DNA of 64,000 nt, from the NCBI GenBank assembly GCA_008360955.1, contig LUCM01008411.1:62001-126000 (forward strand). Reading direction: 5' to 3'. A model generated the notes under the pieces. It was given only the letters and a program-made list of their open reading frames with translations, searched no databases and was not told the origin of the DNA. A program made the translations under genes and the position numbers. Every line of letters begins with the position of its first letter. Position 1 is the first letter of the stretch. Of the stretch, positions 45,594 to 57,571 are shown piece by piece. Origin of the DNA: Fasciolopsis buskii. Its lineage: Eukaryota; Platyhelminthes; Trematoda; Plagiorchiida; Fasciolidae.

Positions 45594-47329
45594 GTTTGTG
45601 CTTAATAAATGCGATCTAAACACTAAATCGATGTGGTTTATGACACTCATCTCCTCTTGGCAGCGCACCTAGAGCTCCAGAATAACTCATCATTCGTTGT
45701 GTTTTACTTACTCTTCACCGTTAGAAATTTGAAGATTTTTGCTCAGTGATAACTCTGATCCATCTGATGAGGACAGAATAGAATCATGCAATGCGGATCC
45801 GTAATTCTCGGTTCATTCTGGGATTGTTAGCAATCCAAGTGTTAGAACTTATCTTTCTCATTGGGATTCATAATCTCGCGCCGATATTAACGTTAACTTT
45901 TAAATGAAAGTGATGAGCAGTGGCCAAATAATAATTTTATGTCAAGTAAGCGAATGCGATCAGCTCCATCGTAAGTGTCCCTGTGTGATTTCACAGCCTG
46001 AAAAGTTGGGGAGATATTGCACTCCTCATCATCATCAACTGGTGATCACAATCAGGGAAAAAGGTGGTTATTTCTTTCGCGGCTTGGGTTGTCACCCTAT
46101 CCCTTTGAATGAACCGTGATCCAAATGTACCACGCCGTCAGTTCGTATTACTTTCACTTGAGCACGTGATGTAGTCTGCTGTTTCACTTGAGGAAACGAT
46201 GGATGCCCGAATACACTTCTGTGCATGTACTTTTTTATGTTCCGATAGACCAAATAGCTTATTAGTTGGGCTCACGTGATACTCACAAAAGTGAAAGCCC
46301 TCGGCGAACATTTGTAGTTAGACCACTAGAGTAATCGAGGCATGAGATTATCAGTTGATTTAATTTTTCACCACGAACACCGGGAAGGTGGATCAATTGG
46401 TTTGTGAGTCCAAGTCATCATCAATGACAACTACGGGGCAATAGATCGTACAATAGTGATACTAAAAATCTCAGATATTGATTTGGTACTATTGGGTTTC
46501 ATTGATCCCTTTTAACACCTGCTGTTCGTTACCTACCACATCATCCAATCTTCATCCGGTGCATTGCTTCATCGAGTCCGCGAGCTTGGATTTCGACGAG
46601 TAAAGCAAACCTCTGAGCTTTTATTGGCTGGAAGTCGGAAGTTGATCATAGGCTAGGGAAGTAGAAGACTCTCTCGGGCAGGGAACGGGACCAAATGTCG
46701 CAAGTTACTATGTGGCTGCTAGCAGTGTGCGTAGATCGACAAGTGAATAGTGTTAGATCATCCAAAGATGACTAAGTTTGAGAATGGTCAGACTATTCCA
46801 TTCACACGAAAGCATTTCTATTTTTGCAATACTGATGATGGAACGCTTGGTTGGTTCTGGGAGAGGGCATATTTTGACCAGTAAACTATTCTGTTCTGAG
46901 GGGGGGGGTTGAACTGGCACTTAAATCGCATTTGGATCTTAGGGAATGTGCACGATTGGTAGGTCCACTTAAAAATTACATGGTGATTCATTTAAAGTTT
47001 GTTGTCGCTTAGGCAAGTCTAGTTTTCATGAAAAGAATTTATCATCTATCCGCGCTCTGAATGATTGAAATTAGATTCCAGTTCCAACCCTACAAATACG
47101 GGGATGACTAAACAAAATATTACCGAGTACGCATATCTGACGAACGACAATAACCACGAAAACCGATCGTGGACTTCCAAAAAAATGTGGTCCTCCTATT
47201 CATTTGCAAAACGTACTGCTGACAACAAATAGGTAAAGTAATTCTCAAAGCCCCGATGAGTGAGATCACGATCTTGGTTTCAGCCAGTCCCAGCCTTTTC
47301 ATTCGTGGATTGATCGATCAGAATGTTGT

Positions 47330-47462
47330 ATGTGGCACTGTTTTCATATGCACCAATCCACTAGGACCTTGTGTATTTCTGTGTCACTCCAAGTTTCAGG
47401 ATCACGGTTGCCAATTCGCATCCCTCTCCCAACCCCGTTGTAGTTGGCCCCAGTGTCTATAA
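47330..47462. repeat. Dispersed repeat copy 1
   Basis: The stretch ctgtgtcactccaagtttca and ggatcacggttgc matches, with about 30 percent differences, ctatgacacttcgaaattcg and ggatcatggttgc near 62915-62950. Same orientation. Class unknown. Confidence 0.35.
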
Positions 47463-47638
47463 GGCATGTCCTTTTCGCCACACTCATGGTTCAAGCGGTG
47501 ATCATCCAAGGCGGATTAGTTAATTAACTCATGACTGGCTTTTCCTTCATCTTCTTCTTTTTACCCTGTTGGACTTTTTCTTCTGTTTTTTTGTTATATT
47601 TCGACATAGAATAAATTCGTTTCTCCTCATTGGTTTAG

Positions 47639-47843
47639 AGCTTGTGTGGCCGCCGAACGTGGTTCCATAGACACGATCGCCGTGATTTGGTAAGCGTAAC
47701 TCTCGCCTCCGCGAAATCTAGATTTATCTGACAGTGAGAATCAACGTATTTGGAGTTCCACAGCCCACAATATGCATCCGAGTGAATCGGGTTGGTATAC
47801 AGCCATTGTGCGTCTAAATTCGAGTCACTCCGCCGACTACAAG
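47639..47843 (+). CDS. Cassette 17: A + B exons
   Basis: A 47639-47689 (ttggtttag to TG|gtaagc), 51 nt: ACVAAERGSIDTIAVIC. B 47735-47843 (tctgacag to AAG|gtgtgt), 109 nt: ENQRIWSST, GWYTAIVRLNSS (sequon NSS), SADYK. Intron 45 bp. First of a C-V-A-x-x-R subfamily with cassettes 18-20 and 22. Confidence 0.9.
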
Positions 47844-48182
47844 GTGTGTTGTATTCATTCTTTGTTGCCCTGTTTCCCAACCCACCATTATTATCCACTT
47901 ACAAGAGTTATTCCTTGGGGCGAGTATTACCACTGACTTTACTAGATAAATATTGACCATGTATGAGTAATCAAGAGGTCGTTGGGTGTACAAGTATTGC
48001 TTGTCAAATACTACCTCACGTTGTCTGGAATCTGTCCCATTTCTACTTCTTTCCCTTGTTCTTCTTTGAGTTATCTTATTCTCTGATTTGTTCTTCCCAC
48101 ACATTTTTTGGTATTTCGCTCAATTCAACCATGCACTGAATCGCATGAAATTAAATACGATTTTCTTCTCTTGTCCTGTCAG

Positions 48183-48394
48183 TGCTTGTATCGCTTCAAA
48201 GCGTGTATCCACGGATCGTATTGCAGTGCTTTGGTAACGTGCATCAATCGTACCTAATCATCCTCGTTCTTAGTGAAAATCAATTAATTTGGAGTTCGCC
48301 TTCTGAGCTCCCGACTGATGTGAAATCCACAACTTCCATTTGGCATCAGGTGTTAGTGCCGCTGAACACTGAAGACACAATGAGTGATTACAAG
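48183..48394 (+). CDS. Cassette 18: A + B exons
   Basis: A 48183-48233 (cctgtcag to TG|gtaacg), 51 nt: ACIASKRVSTDRIAVLC. B 48274-48394 (gttcttag to AAG|gtttgt), 121 nt: ENQLIWSSP, IWHQVLVPL, MSDYK. Intron 40 bp. The A peptide differs from cassette 19 by three residues. Confidence 0.91.
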
Positions 48395-48778
48395 GTTTGT
48401 ATATATAGATGCGTGTGGGCAGATTTAAAAAATGTGTGCGTGTGTGTGTGCATGTAGCGGTAAAACTTACAGATATGCACAGGCCTTGCTATTTCTTTTG
48501 TTCAACGGGCTAGAGGTTTTGTTAACACGTTTAGCTGGTGAAAATATTCTGCTGTTTTTTAGCAAGTTATCAAGTCTTGCGTGTGACCTGAAGGAATGGT
48601 TCGAACTAGTAAGCAAGAGAAAAATTCAGTCACCAACACACGTCATGCAATTAACTTCAACTTTAATTCTTCCTTTCGGTTCCCTTTTCCCGTTTGCCGC
48701 TTCTCTTTTTCCTTTCTCTCGGTCAAGCCATATCTCTTTTGCTATCAAGTTTTATAGATTTTTATTTCATTCACTCAG

Positions 48779-48991
48779 ATCTTGCGTCGCTTCGAAACGT
48801 GTTTCCACGGATCGTATCGCCGTGACATGGTAAGGTCCGACAACACTGATTAATTGTCTTCAACTATTAGTGAAAATCAGTTGATTTGGAACTCGCCTTC
48901 CGCATCTCTGGCGGATGTGAAACCTGTGACTGGCGTTTGGCAACAAGCATTAGTCTCTCTGAGTACGGATGATGGGACCAATGATTATAAG
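48779..48991 (+). CDS. Cassette 19: A + B exons
   Basis: A 48779-48829 (tcactcag to TG|gtaagg), 51 nt: SCVASKRVSTDRIAVTC. B 48871-48991 (aactattag to AAG|gttcgt), 121 nt: ENQLIWNSP, VWQQALVSL, TNDYK. Intron 41 bp. 385 bp after cassette 18. If cassette 18 were spliced into it, the A part would be read in the wrong frame and the B exon would begin with TGA. Confidence 0.91.
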
Positions 48992-49732
48992 GTTCGTATA
49001 ATCACATGTTTGTAACAGAAATTTCCTGTATGAACACTTCTATCTTTCCTTTATCTGGTGATCTGGGAGAAAGATGTGTCATTGTGAATAGCGTGTTACG
49101 CGCTTAGAGCTACAAGGCTTCATTCAGCATGCGTCATCAGCTTGCAATTTGAGAGGTTGAGTAAAAAAAGCTACTCACCTGTTACTCGTCGTCTCGTGTC
49201 ATACTTGTTAGAGTCATTTCTGACACATCTGACGTGCATATGGGTTAATGCACTCCTATGCATACCTGGTTTTATGCAAATGAGCCTAGTTTATGTCACG
49301 CGAGTTTCTTCACAAAAGCCCGAGATGGGGAAAGTTACGCGAACCTGAACGGCCTTGATTGCTATTGTTCTCTCTGTCACTGGTTTGATGCTGCATATTG
49401 CAATAGAACTTCCCCTAGTACCTTTGATTTGCTAATTAAACACTGGACTTGCTCGATCATTCACAATATTCATAGTGTGTCCCGTAGCTGCTTGAAGCAC
49501 CAGAACGTCTAGCCGTTGATATAAGTACTATCTCTTGGGACACGGCTTATTGCGATCGGACTTACCTTTAGAGATTAGGTGTATGCCGCTTCGTTCAACT
49601 TCATACTTCTTGTTTCTTTTTTCTTCCATTCTTGGCTGCAGTTCTTCTGTATTAGCAGTGTTTTACAGCCTTTTTCTGGTTTCCCCGTAAAAAAACATTA
49701 CCCCCCTTGCAACTTGTTTTCACCTCATGCAG

Positions 49733-49939
49733 TTCGTGTGTGGCCGTTCAACGCGGTTCGGTAAATGAATTCTCTCTAACCTGGTAGGATAACCATCATC
49801 ATCATCATCACCTATTAACTTATGATTACTTAGCGCAAATACACGTCTTTGGACCACAGACTGGGAACCGATTCTACAGCCAGAAAATGAATGGAGACAT
49901 ATAATGATCCCTCTGAACACTACCCAAGTGGATTACAAG
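49733..49939 (+). CDS. Cassette 20: A + B exons
   Basis: A 49733-49783 (ctcatgcag to TG|gtagga), 51 nt: SCVAVQRGSVNEFSLTC. B 49834-49939 (attacttag to AAG|gtataa), 106 nt: ANTRLWTTD, EWRHIMIPLNTTQ (sequon NTT), VDYK. Intron 50 bp. Confidence 0.9.
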
Positions 49940-50908
49940 GTATAAATCCAACGAAATTTTTTTCATTCTCCTAATCGGGATTCCTTTGCGGATTTCCTGT
50001 TGTTTCTCGATGCCCCGTTTAAATTGTTTTTTTTTTGTAGTTTACGCGCATATCCCGTTTTTAGTCCACCTCCTCATAGATCTACTTCCTACAGCCTCAC
50101 ACCGGAGCGAAATTTAAACTGGTGATAGCAGTAATCCTTTTTCAATCTCTTCCATTCCCAATCCTGGAATGCAAGATGATCCAGACACAGTAATCGAAAA
50201 TCACCTGCTTGATTGCTGATGCCATCCATGATTTTCGCGATATGCAGACAACAGTGTCATTTCCACGAAGTCGGATTAGTCGTCCTATGCGATTCATAAG
50301 TGCGCTTGTTTCGCGTGGAAGATATACGAACATTGTCAATACTTAAGTGTCGTTATCCCGTCAGCACGATTTCAGTTACAAAGAGGTTAACCGAAGGAAT
50401 TCGGGATCCAGAGCTTGATCCTCGGTGCAAGTACTATATTCGATAAAGTCACGTTGGCTGAAATGTTTCGTACGCATACCCATAGATGAACTTCCTCGAT
50501 ATGCAAGATGTCCGGTAGTAATTGGAAGGGCGGTCATGGTGGTTAGTCTTTGGAATGACAAAAGAACGAAAATCCTAACTCGTGGGCTGGGGCCGACTGA
50601 AGGAGTTAAACTCTCGGTCCAGGGTCAAGAAGATCCTGTGACAGCTGATCGACTATTCCCAAACACGGAATAATGTATATATATTTCTCACCAGAATCGA
50701 ATCTGTAGCGTCAGGAGTATGCATGGAATCTCTTCATCGAAGAGTCCACAGAAGAACCGCAACTGTAATTCGTTGATAATTCTTTGTCAGTTGGGCTGAG
50801 CCAACCTTAGGAACGAGGGCAGAATGCCCCAGAATATGCATATGTATATAAAGAAGCAGCAAGTAGTATCTGGATGCGAGAGCAAAATGTGCCCGGAAGC
50901 ACACAACC

Positions 50909-50968
<60 letters not shown>

Positions 50969-51779
50969 GATAGCAGGTTAGAGAATGATGTTCTCTCTCG
51001 TTACTCAGTTTCAACAGGATGGCTCTGATGTGTTCGCTGAGCTGGGCAATTTGATTTGGAGGATAGCGGATCCATATAATTCTAGCATAACTTCTGAATG
51101 AACTGAAAAATTGTGTACTATCTCGTGCTATCTGTTTACTTTTGGTTAAAATGGGGTAGATGAAGAATCAGTTCAGCTTCATCCTATCGATGCCCAGCTC
51201 CATTGCATCCTGCTTTCATTCGGGTGGTTTGTTTTCATTTCGCATTGCTGTTACCGGAACTAAGCCCAATGCTGCCAATTCCAACAACTCAGTTTATTCC
51301 TTTCAGAGCAAAAAGTGTCCGTAAGACCCATCTCCGTTATGTGTTACACACACGCGAGGATCAATAATTAACTGCTAGATACGTACTTGATGCCAGCATG
51401 ATAAAAGATGAACTTGAAGTAACCGCTCACAGCAATCAATGGTAATAATGTCGGAGCAAAAGGTAAGATATCAAGGCTAGCTCGTAAATGTTAGGTGGTG
51501 TATCGCGATTCAATATCTTCTATCTGTCGGTTGTGCTGAGCCTATCGATAACTTCCGCTGTTCTGCATTACTGCCGGTTCTGGTTAGATCGAGTGGAAGT
51601 GACGAAAGCAAATGAAGTTCTTGGGATCAGCGGCACACGAAGAATCCATGATTCAGATTAATGCTAAGGATTTTTCAATCTACGGAACATCGTGACATAT
51701 TTGGCCTTCACTGCATTGTTCTCTTGGTTTCTCTTTTTTTCGTATAAAGTGAAATACTCGATAATGGGCAGATCCCATG
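49940..51779. other. Intron after cassette 20
   Basis: Only the TA tract at 50913 is recognisable. Confidence 0.4.
50913..50967. repeat. (TA)n microsatellite
   Basis: About 55 bp of pure TA dinucleotides between cassettes 20 and 21. Confidence 0.92.
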
Positions 51780-52960
51780 GTCAAATGACACACGGTAATG
51801 TAAATGTAAATGTAAGAGAACGTTGACGTAAAAGTCAGTTTATTAATCCTGCCTTTGAAAAGAGAAAGATTATAAGTGGACGGGAATACACAAAGTAGAA
51901 AAGTATCCTAGTATTTGGATTTCCGCGGGAAAAATGAAGATTAAAAGAAAAAACACGAAACCTAGTAAAATAAACTTAATAAGGGTGACCAGTTGCCTGT
52001 GTTCGCGAAGAGCGAGAATAGGTTGCAAAAAGGGGAATTGTAATTGCCAGCTCTGAATGACAAAATCCAAAATAATATCATTATAAAAGGGATATCGAAG
52101 CGACTGTCGAAGGTGACCTAGTGACTGCAAAGATGTCAAGGAAACGTCGTCGACCTGCCAGTTAGATAACCTTCCGTTGTACCCGATCAATTAAGAAGCG
52201 TAAAGTAAATGCAGTCCCACGTCACAATGACCGCAGTACTCAAATACGGGATGCACTTATGCTATATACAATAGAGGGAAGTGAGTCGGAATAGTGAAAA
52301 GCCTGGCCGATAATAGGATGCCAACTTTATATGCTGCCCAAGATGGCGGTTGAGATATGAAGGAGAACTAGCATAATGAAGAACTAATGGATATCCCGAG
52401 AAAAGAAATAGTTTGTGGAACTCAAAATGTTGGGAGAATTAATGACACTTTAAGGAAACATTTTGGAAGCATTAAATGTAACAGGACTGTTGGAGTCCAA
52501 GGAAGAGATGCATTCCAGATCGGAGTTTGGAGATACTCCGGGGCCACAACGGTCGCGATCGACGTTGGTGTTTGCATTGGCATGGAGTGCGGTAAGAAAG
52601 ATATCATTGAAGAGTGACGTCATGGGTAAAATAATGGATTGGGCCTGAGGTAGTGGACAGGTCAATAATATATAGGAGAAACAGGGTGGGCTCAAGTACT
52701 GCACCCTGGGAAACTCAGCATTTTTCAGAAAATAGTTGGGACAGGGCCCCATCAACTCGGACGGAAATGGTTCGTCTATTGAGAAACCTAGTGTACACGA
52801 AACTAGATCCTGGGAGAATCCGCATGTAGAAAATTCCGTCATAATACCTTCATGCTAAACTCGGTCGAAAACTGTACAGACTTCTAGCGAAACTGGATGT
52901 ATTTCTCCGTGGTTGTCGAGTGTGAAACGAGAACAAGTAAGTCACCGATTGATCGACGAG
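51780..52960 (-). mobile_element. CR1-like LINE reverse transcriptase remnant
   Basis: Minus strand shows, with stops and frame changes, VFDRV-stop-HEGIMTEFSTCGF, RFLNRRTISVRVDGALSQ, VSQGAVLEPTLFLLYIIDLS (52660-52720), YFTHDVTL where F-A-D-D is expected (about 52610-52636) and, nearer the left end, SSRTQATGHPY. That is the motif order of non-LTR elements of the CR1/jockey group. At the left (3') end, acatttacatttacatta on the minus strand (about 51797-51814) is a short tandem tail as such elements carry. Confidence 0.7.
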
Positions 52961-53515
52961 ATCAGAATCCAGAGTGACGGCTTTTACTGAGAATTACGTT
53001 AAAACTAGTCAAAACGTTCTCGATTGGATCATTCAAATCTCGCTCATAGGTTTGGAACGTGATCCTTCTTGCATGGGCATATTAGCACGTCCACACAGGA
53101 AGGTGCCTTGGTCGTTTGTGCAGTGAATTTGATGTACGGCCATAAACTTACAAGTGTTTTCAAAATAAATACGTGTTCCTCTCTTATTTTGGTAATTGAG
53201 AAATAAGATGAAAGTTAATATGATCTTTCCTGTGATATGACTGACAGGATAGACCGGTGTTTCGATGCTGGGAATGTTGTCTTAGTTCGTCGGGGCCGAA
53301 TAGTGGAGGTGATGTGACACTCAGGAGTAAATCAATCGGTAATGGACAAAAACTGTGTGAATAAAGCCATTCTATGTTGACAGTCTGGCGTTATTCGTTT
53401 GTAGCAGATCCAGTATTGACGTTATTCAGTTCACCTGAGCTCCAGATCAGTGAACGAATCGCTGTCCTTGCCCATCCAAAATTTTGTTTTGGGCATATCG
53501 GTGTGCCATGCAACT

Positions 53516-53516
<1 letters not shown>

Positions 53517-53552
<36 letters not shown>
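53517..53552. repeat. (CT)n tract upstream of cassette 21
   Basis: About 36 bp of pure CT ending 128 bp before the A exon of cassette 21. A long pyrimidine tract here could bind splicing factors of the PTB type; that role is inference. Confidence 0.9.
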
Positions 53553-53555
<3 letters not shown>

Positions 53556-53679
53556 TTCCCTCTTTATCTACCCATTTGTATTCTTCTTTCCTCTTGGGGC
53601 TTGTGTTCTTGTAAAACGTTCGCAATTTAGGCTGTTTTCTAAGCTTTTTTTTCCTTCCCGTCTACGCGTAAAAATGCAG

Positions 53680-53903
53680 ATCCTGCAAATCCAGTTCACA
53701 AGTCTCCGAAAACGATGAATTTGCCGTAGTTTGGTAGGTATTCCATTTGTTTCTTGACTCTCACGACTTCTGACAATCTAAGCAAAAACAAACGTTTGTG
53801 GACATCGGCGCTATCTAGTTCTTTGACCACTGAGAAGTCATCGCAGAGTGATTGGCAAGTGGGGCTGATTGACCTGGACACATCGACTACATCAGATTAT
53901 AAG
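53680..53903 (+). CDS. Cassette 21: A + B exons
   Basis: A 53680-53733 (aaaatgcag to TG|gtaggt), 54 nt: SCKSSSQVSENDEFAVVC. B 53783-53903 (acaatctaag to AAG|gttcgt), 121 nt: KNKRLWTSA, SDWQVGLIDL, TTSDYK. Intron 49 bp. Stands 3.7 kb from cassette 20, across a CR1-like insertion. Confidence 0.89.
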
Positions 53904-55731
53904 GTTCGTTCTGATTTCCTGGGGTCCATTGTGCGCAACGACGTTCACAATTTATTTGTGTTATTGCACCACCCAGCTCTAAATCATTGTTTCTTTTGAT
54001 TAATTCGCATTTCGAGACTGATCACTTTTATACTTAGTGTACCCATCACAAAGTTCGATCGTGTAAACTCTTCACAAGCTCTCGTGTTACAATTATGTTG
54101 AATTTTGATAACCGTATTCCCATACCCGTACAGCGTTTATTGGTACACTGTCCGTGAGTTCAGAAGCGTGAATAAACCTGCGAATGATTGCTAATTTGAG
54201 TAAAAGTCCACTGTCCGATGATTCGGATCCCACATCGTTCTCACGAGAGAAAACCACGTTTTCCATAAAGTATCGGTGGAAATCAATGATTCCTTAGATT
54301 TATATTGTTACTGTCTTTTGCCGCAGTGGTTTAATTTCAAATCTTGTTCCCAACGAAGTTTTTACAGTATTTTTCGTCATTTAAGAACCAAACATCACAA
54401 TGAGTCAACTCTGATTGCTACTAAAGAACCCTGAACTGCGTGAAATATTGCAGTTTCCCTCGTCAATGATCCCATCTGGACAATTTAGAAACTTTATATT
54501 TTGTCTTCTCTTCATCCCATTTTCCTGATCCACATTTCCAGGGCAACCGCAAATGCTAATTGACTGAGTAGAAAGTCACGCCCTGAACCAACTGCTTTTT
54601 GCGACACTGCACGCATGCCAGCACAAGGAAGAGTGCTGAAAATCAGTCACCTGCCATGTCCTTTTTCCATGAATAGCCGTTGACCAGAAAACAAATTCTC
54701 GTATTTGTAGAAACCTATTTGGGTATGCTTCTACTGAGTTCAAAATCCACCGTCTGCCACTATCAAATACAATTGCGGCCGTTAGCTTTGTGGTTCCCCT
54801 CTGGGATCGTAGTTCAGCCAACGATCAAATGCTCTGTATGTGCGAATACATCGAGATCGATTTCTGTCCCCGAAATTCTTCCCTATTGTCGTCATTCAAA
54901 TCTCTCAAATAATCTCTCTTTTTTTGACACGTCGGTCAGCCAATGCAGGTCAAACCCTAGCGATCACATATACGTTGGCGTGAACTAGTCTCGTATGAAA
55001 TGCTCGTTTGTGAGCTCACAATGACGGTTTCGTTTTTTTGGATCACATCCAAGAAATGTTCATGTTGATATATTTTCTTCCCGGAGCGTTCTAGTCACTA
55101 AATCACAGCAACATGCAGGTTTTCTGCATGCTCTAATATTATGGGAAAGTCCGAAGTCTCTTTTGATAATAAATCAAAAATGTGTTTCAGTTAGTCCTAA
55201 GGTAGGCGAGTAGATACTGGAACTTTTGCGATCTCCGTTAACTTTAGTGGTTTTCAAGCCACATCCGAATTGTCCAGCTTTGTTTCTCAGCTTCGGAATT
55301 TACATAACCAGATCACTCTCGGCGTGACGCCAACCCGCTCGTGCTGGTTGATCAGTTAACATTAACCTGTCTTCCCTTATGACGGTCGCTGTTTAGTTGA
55401 TACTGGCTTTCCATGGTTCATTCGGTTTCATAATTTTCTGTTATCCGCTGTCTTATCGCGTATCAGCTTCATGCAAAGTTTGGTTTCCGATGACTGCATG
55501 GTTCCAATCGGATTCCACTAAGCCTGAAATACATACTCTTAGAAATATCATTTCGATATCGTCATAGGCAACTCAGCGAGGTCGTCTGCAGCTCTTCTTC
55601 GATGGTATTTTCCTATCTTTCTGGTTCTTGTGATTCTTCAGTCTTCGTCCTGTTCAGTATTGGTCAACCAAACTGTTTCGCAAACAGTCTGATTTTGAAT
55701 CATTCTAAACTTTCATCTTTATTGTACCTAG
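53904..55731. other. Intron between cassettes 21 and 22
   Basis: No exon, repeat or RNA gene recognised in 1.8 kb. Confidence 0.4.
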
Positions 55732-55930
55732 CTCGTGTGTATCCATTCAACGAGGTTTCGATGGTATCACATCGACCACATGGTAGGTTTCTATGGCCGC
55801 TGTTTTCGGTCTCAAACTGACCCATTTTAAATTTGACAGTGATAACAAAGACTTGTTTCGAACGTCCGAAATCAGTTCGAATTGGCAAACAAAACTGGTT
55901 GACTTGTCCGAAACTTCATCTGACTACAAG
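55732..55930 (+). CDS. Cassette 22: A + B exons, L-W changed to L-F
   Basis: A 55732-55782 (tgtacctag to TG|gtaggt), 51 nt: SCVSIQRGFDGITSTTC. B 55840-55930 (atttgacag to AAG|gtatgt), 91 nt, the shortest B: DNKDLFRTS, NWQTKLVDL, SSDYK. The first conserved Trp is Phe, but frame and splice sites are intact. Intron 57 bp. Confidence 0.86.
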
Positions 55931-56588
55931 GTATGTAGTTCGTAATGCCACCTACATTCACGTTTAATTCTTTTACTACACCCTATTTGGATGTGTACGA
56001 TAGTAACCGTTAGTGTAAGCTCTCGTGCACCGGCACATGGTTGCAACATGATAATCACTGGCATGTGGTTTTGGTGTATGCTTTGCTCTTCCGATTCAAT
56101 AGCGGATAATCGGAGTGCTTACTTTTGTAAAATACAAGTTATCAAATTTTCATTTTCATATCCGATAGCCTTAACTGACCGTATATGCCCAAAATGAGGT
56201 CCGAAAAATTGTAAACTATTTTTTTTCCAACGAGTCTGTTTTGTTGGATTAACTCCTTGGTCCACTACTTCGACAACCATGTGCATAGTAGTTGTTGTCC
56301 GACATCCACCGGAATGTTCAACCACGTTACTTGTTCGTTAATGCCACGCGAGCTGTGCCGAGGTGGTCATTGTGTGGCAAGCAAGTATTGCATATCCACT
56401 CCTCATCTGGTGAACAATAACGAGTTTCTCTGTGATCGGCATATGACATTCTCGTCTCAAATAGCTGGTTAATTGTATAGCACACTAGTTCCACCGGTCC
56501 TACTTTATCATCAGAGACGTTCATCGACATCTTACGTATAATGAGCACTTTTGGGTTCTAAACCGTGTCTACCACTACTTGCTGATAG

Positions 56589-56691
56589 CGATAATGACGG
56601 TACAGTTTGCCGGAACAACCAAAAACAGATTTGGAACTGTTCCCAATCAAACGGTGAACCAGTTGTCCGACTTTTGTGGATAGTTGAGTGA
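56589..56691 (+). pseudogene. Decayed B exon
   Basis: After an acceptor-like ctgatag the frame reads DNDGTVCRNN, QIWNCS, GEPVVRLLW and then TGA at codon 34. DNDG is the start of cassettes 14 and 15, but L-W is lost and there is no D-Y-K donor. A possible A exon (56358-56412, ending ATCTG|gtgaac, with 17 residues between cysteines as in cassette 1) lies 177 bp upstream. A second sequence sharing the gttTGCCGG core is near 57043-57105. Confidence 0.4.
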
Positions 56692-57571
56692 ATTTTCGAA
56701 TTCGCGAAACAAAGTGGCCGTGTTTCCTCCAGCCAAACCCCTCCCCCTCATCTTCAGGCGCGTCAAATAATAGTCATTTAGTGACCAGAAAAATAAGCTG
56801 TTTGTGCGAAACTGCAATCGATTGTTCGATCACGATCCAGTCCCGGTCGTAGTTTTCTGGCTGCGTAGACTGATTTATTTGAAGCGTAGAATCTACTCCC
56901 CTCACGCTGTTTCGTTTTTTCCTCACCCCTTTATTTTCCTCACCCGAAGTTCCGAGACCAGAAATTAAACATTTGATTGTATAACAAATCTTTCCTTGTT
57001 GCAGGCCATCCAAATAGCCAATTATTTTTAGCCTTTAACGATGACGATGGTGGTGATGATGGTGTAGTTTGCCGGCCGAATACAATTGATATTCGAGGAT
57101 TCAAAGTTCCTGCCGTTGGAAAACGCATATCATGATATCTTTTTGTTTTGTTTTTGTTCTCCTGGGTTGACCTCGACCAGGTCGTTTTTTATCCGCCATA
57201 AACATTCAGTCGAGCGTTGGAAACTGAAAATTGAACACCATGCAGCTGTTGTGATCTGTTTCGAATCCTCAACCACCACAAAGTTGTAATGTGAATCAAG
57301 TGGGGATCATCTAATCCAAATATCCTGGTGACGATTGTGTTCGGATTGCGATACAGCAGTTTGGGTTCGAGTTGTAATGTCTGCATGTATGTGTGTGTAT
57401 GCCCAGTCTTCAAACTTTTTTCAAGGAATAAGACAGTTGTATGGTGCTTCGTTGAATGTTGAAATCAAAGCCAATTTCTGTCCCAGTCAGGGTTGTATTG
57501 GTCAAACATTATCCATTGTGACACACCTTAGAACATGGGCACATATTCTGTAGGCACAATAACTCTGTCAT

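Larger units (their letters stand above)
39735..47638. other. 7.9-kb stretch holding only fossils
   Basis: No intact cassette. Contains the AT tract (40321), a possible fused relic at 40745-40870 (CSAGSEYTSTMVSHYDPRFW is its longest recognisable run), and the fossils at 41347, 45180 and 45453. An open 69-codon plus-strand frame at 41869-42078 has no recognised motif. Confidence 0.4.

Noticed and set aside
45769..45800. CTGATGAGG, second hammerhead-like core
   Set aside because: The required GAAA after a hairpin is missing.
46905..46972. LNRIWILGNVHDW with following gtaggt
   Set aside because: Fits neither A (no first Cys) nor B (too short, stop); probably chance.
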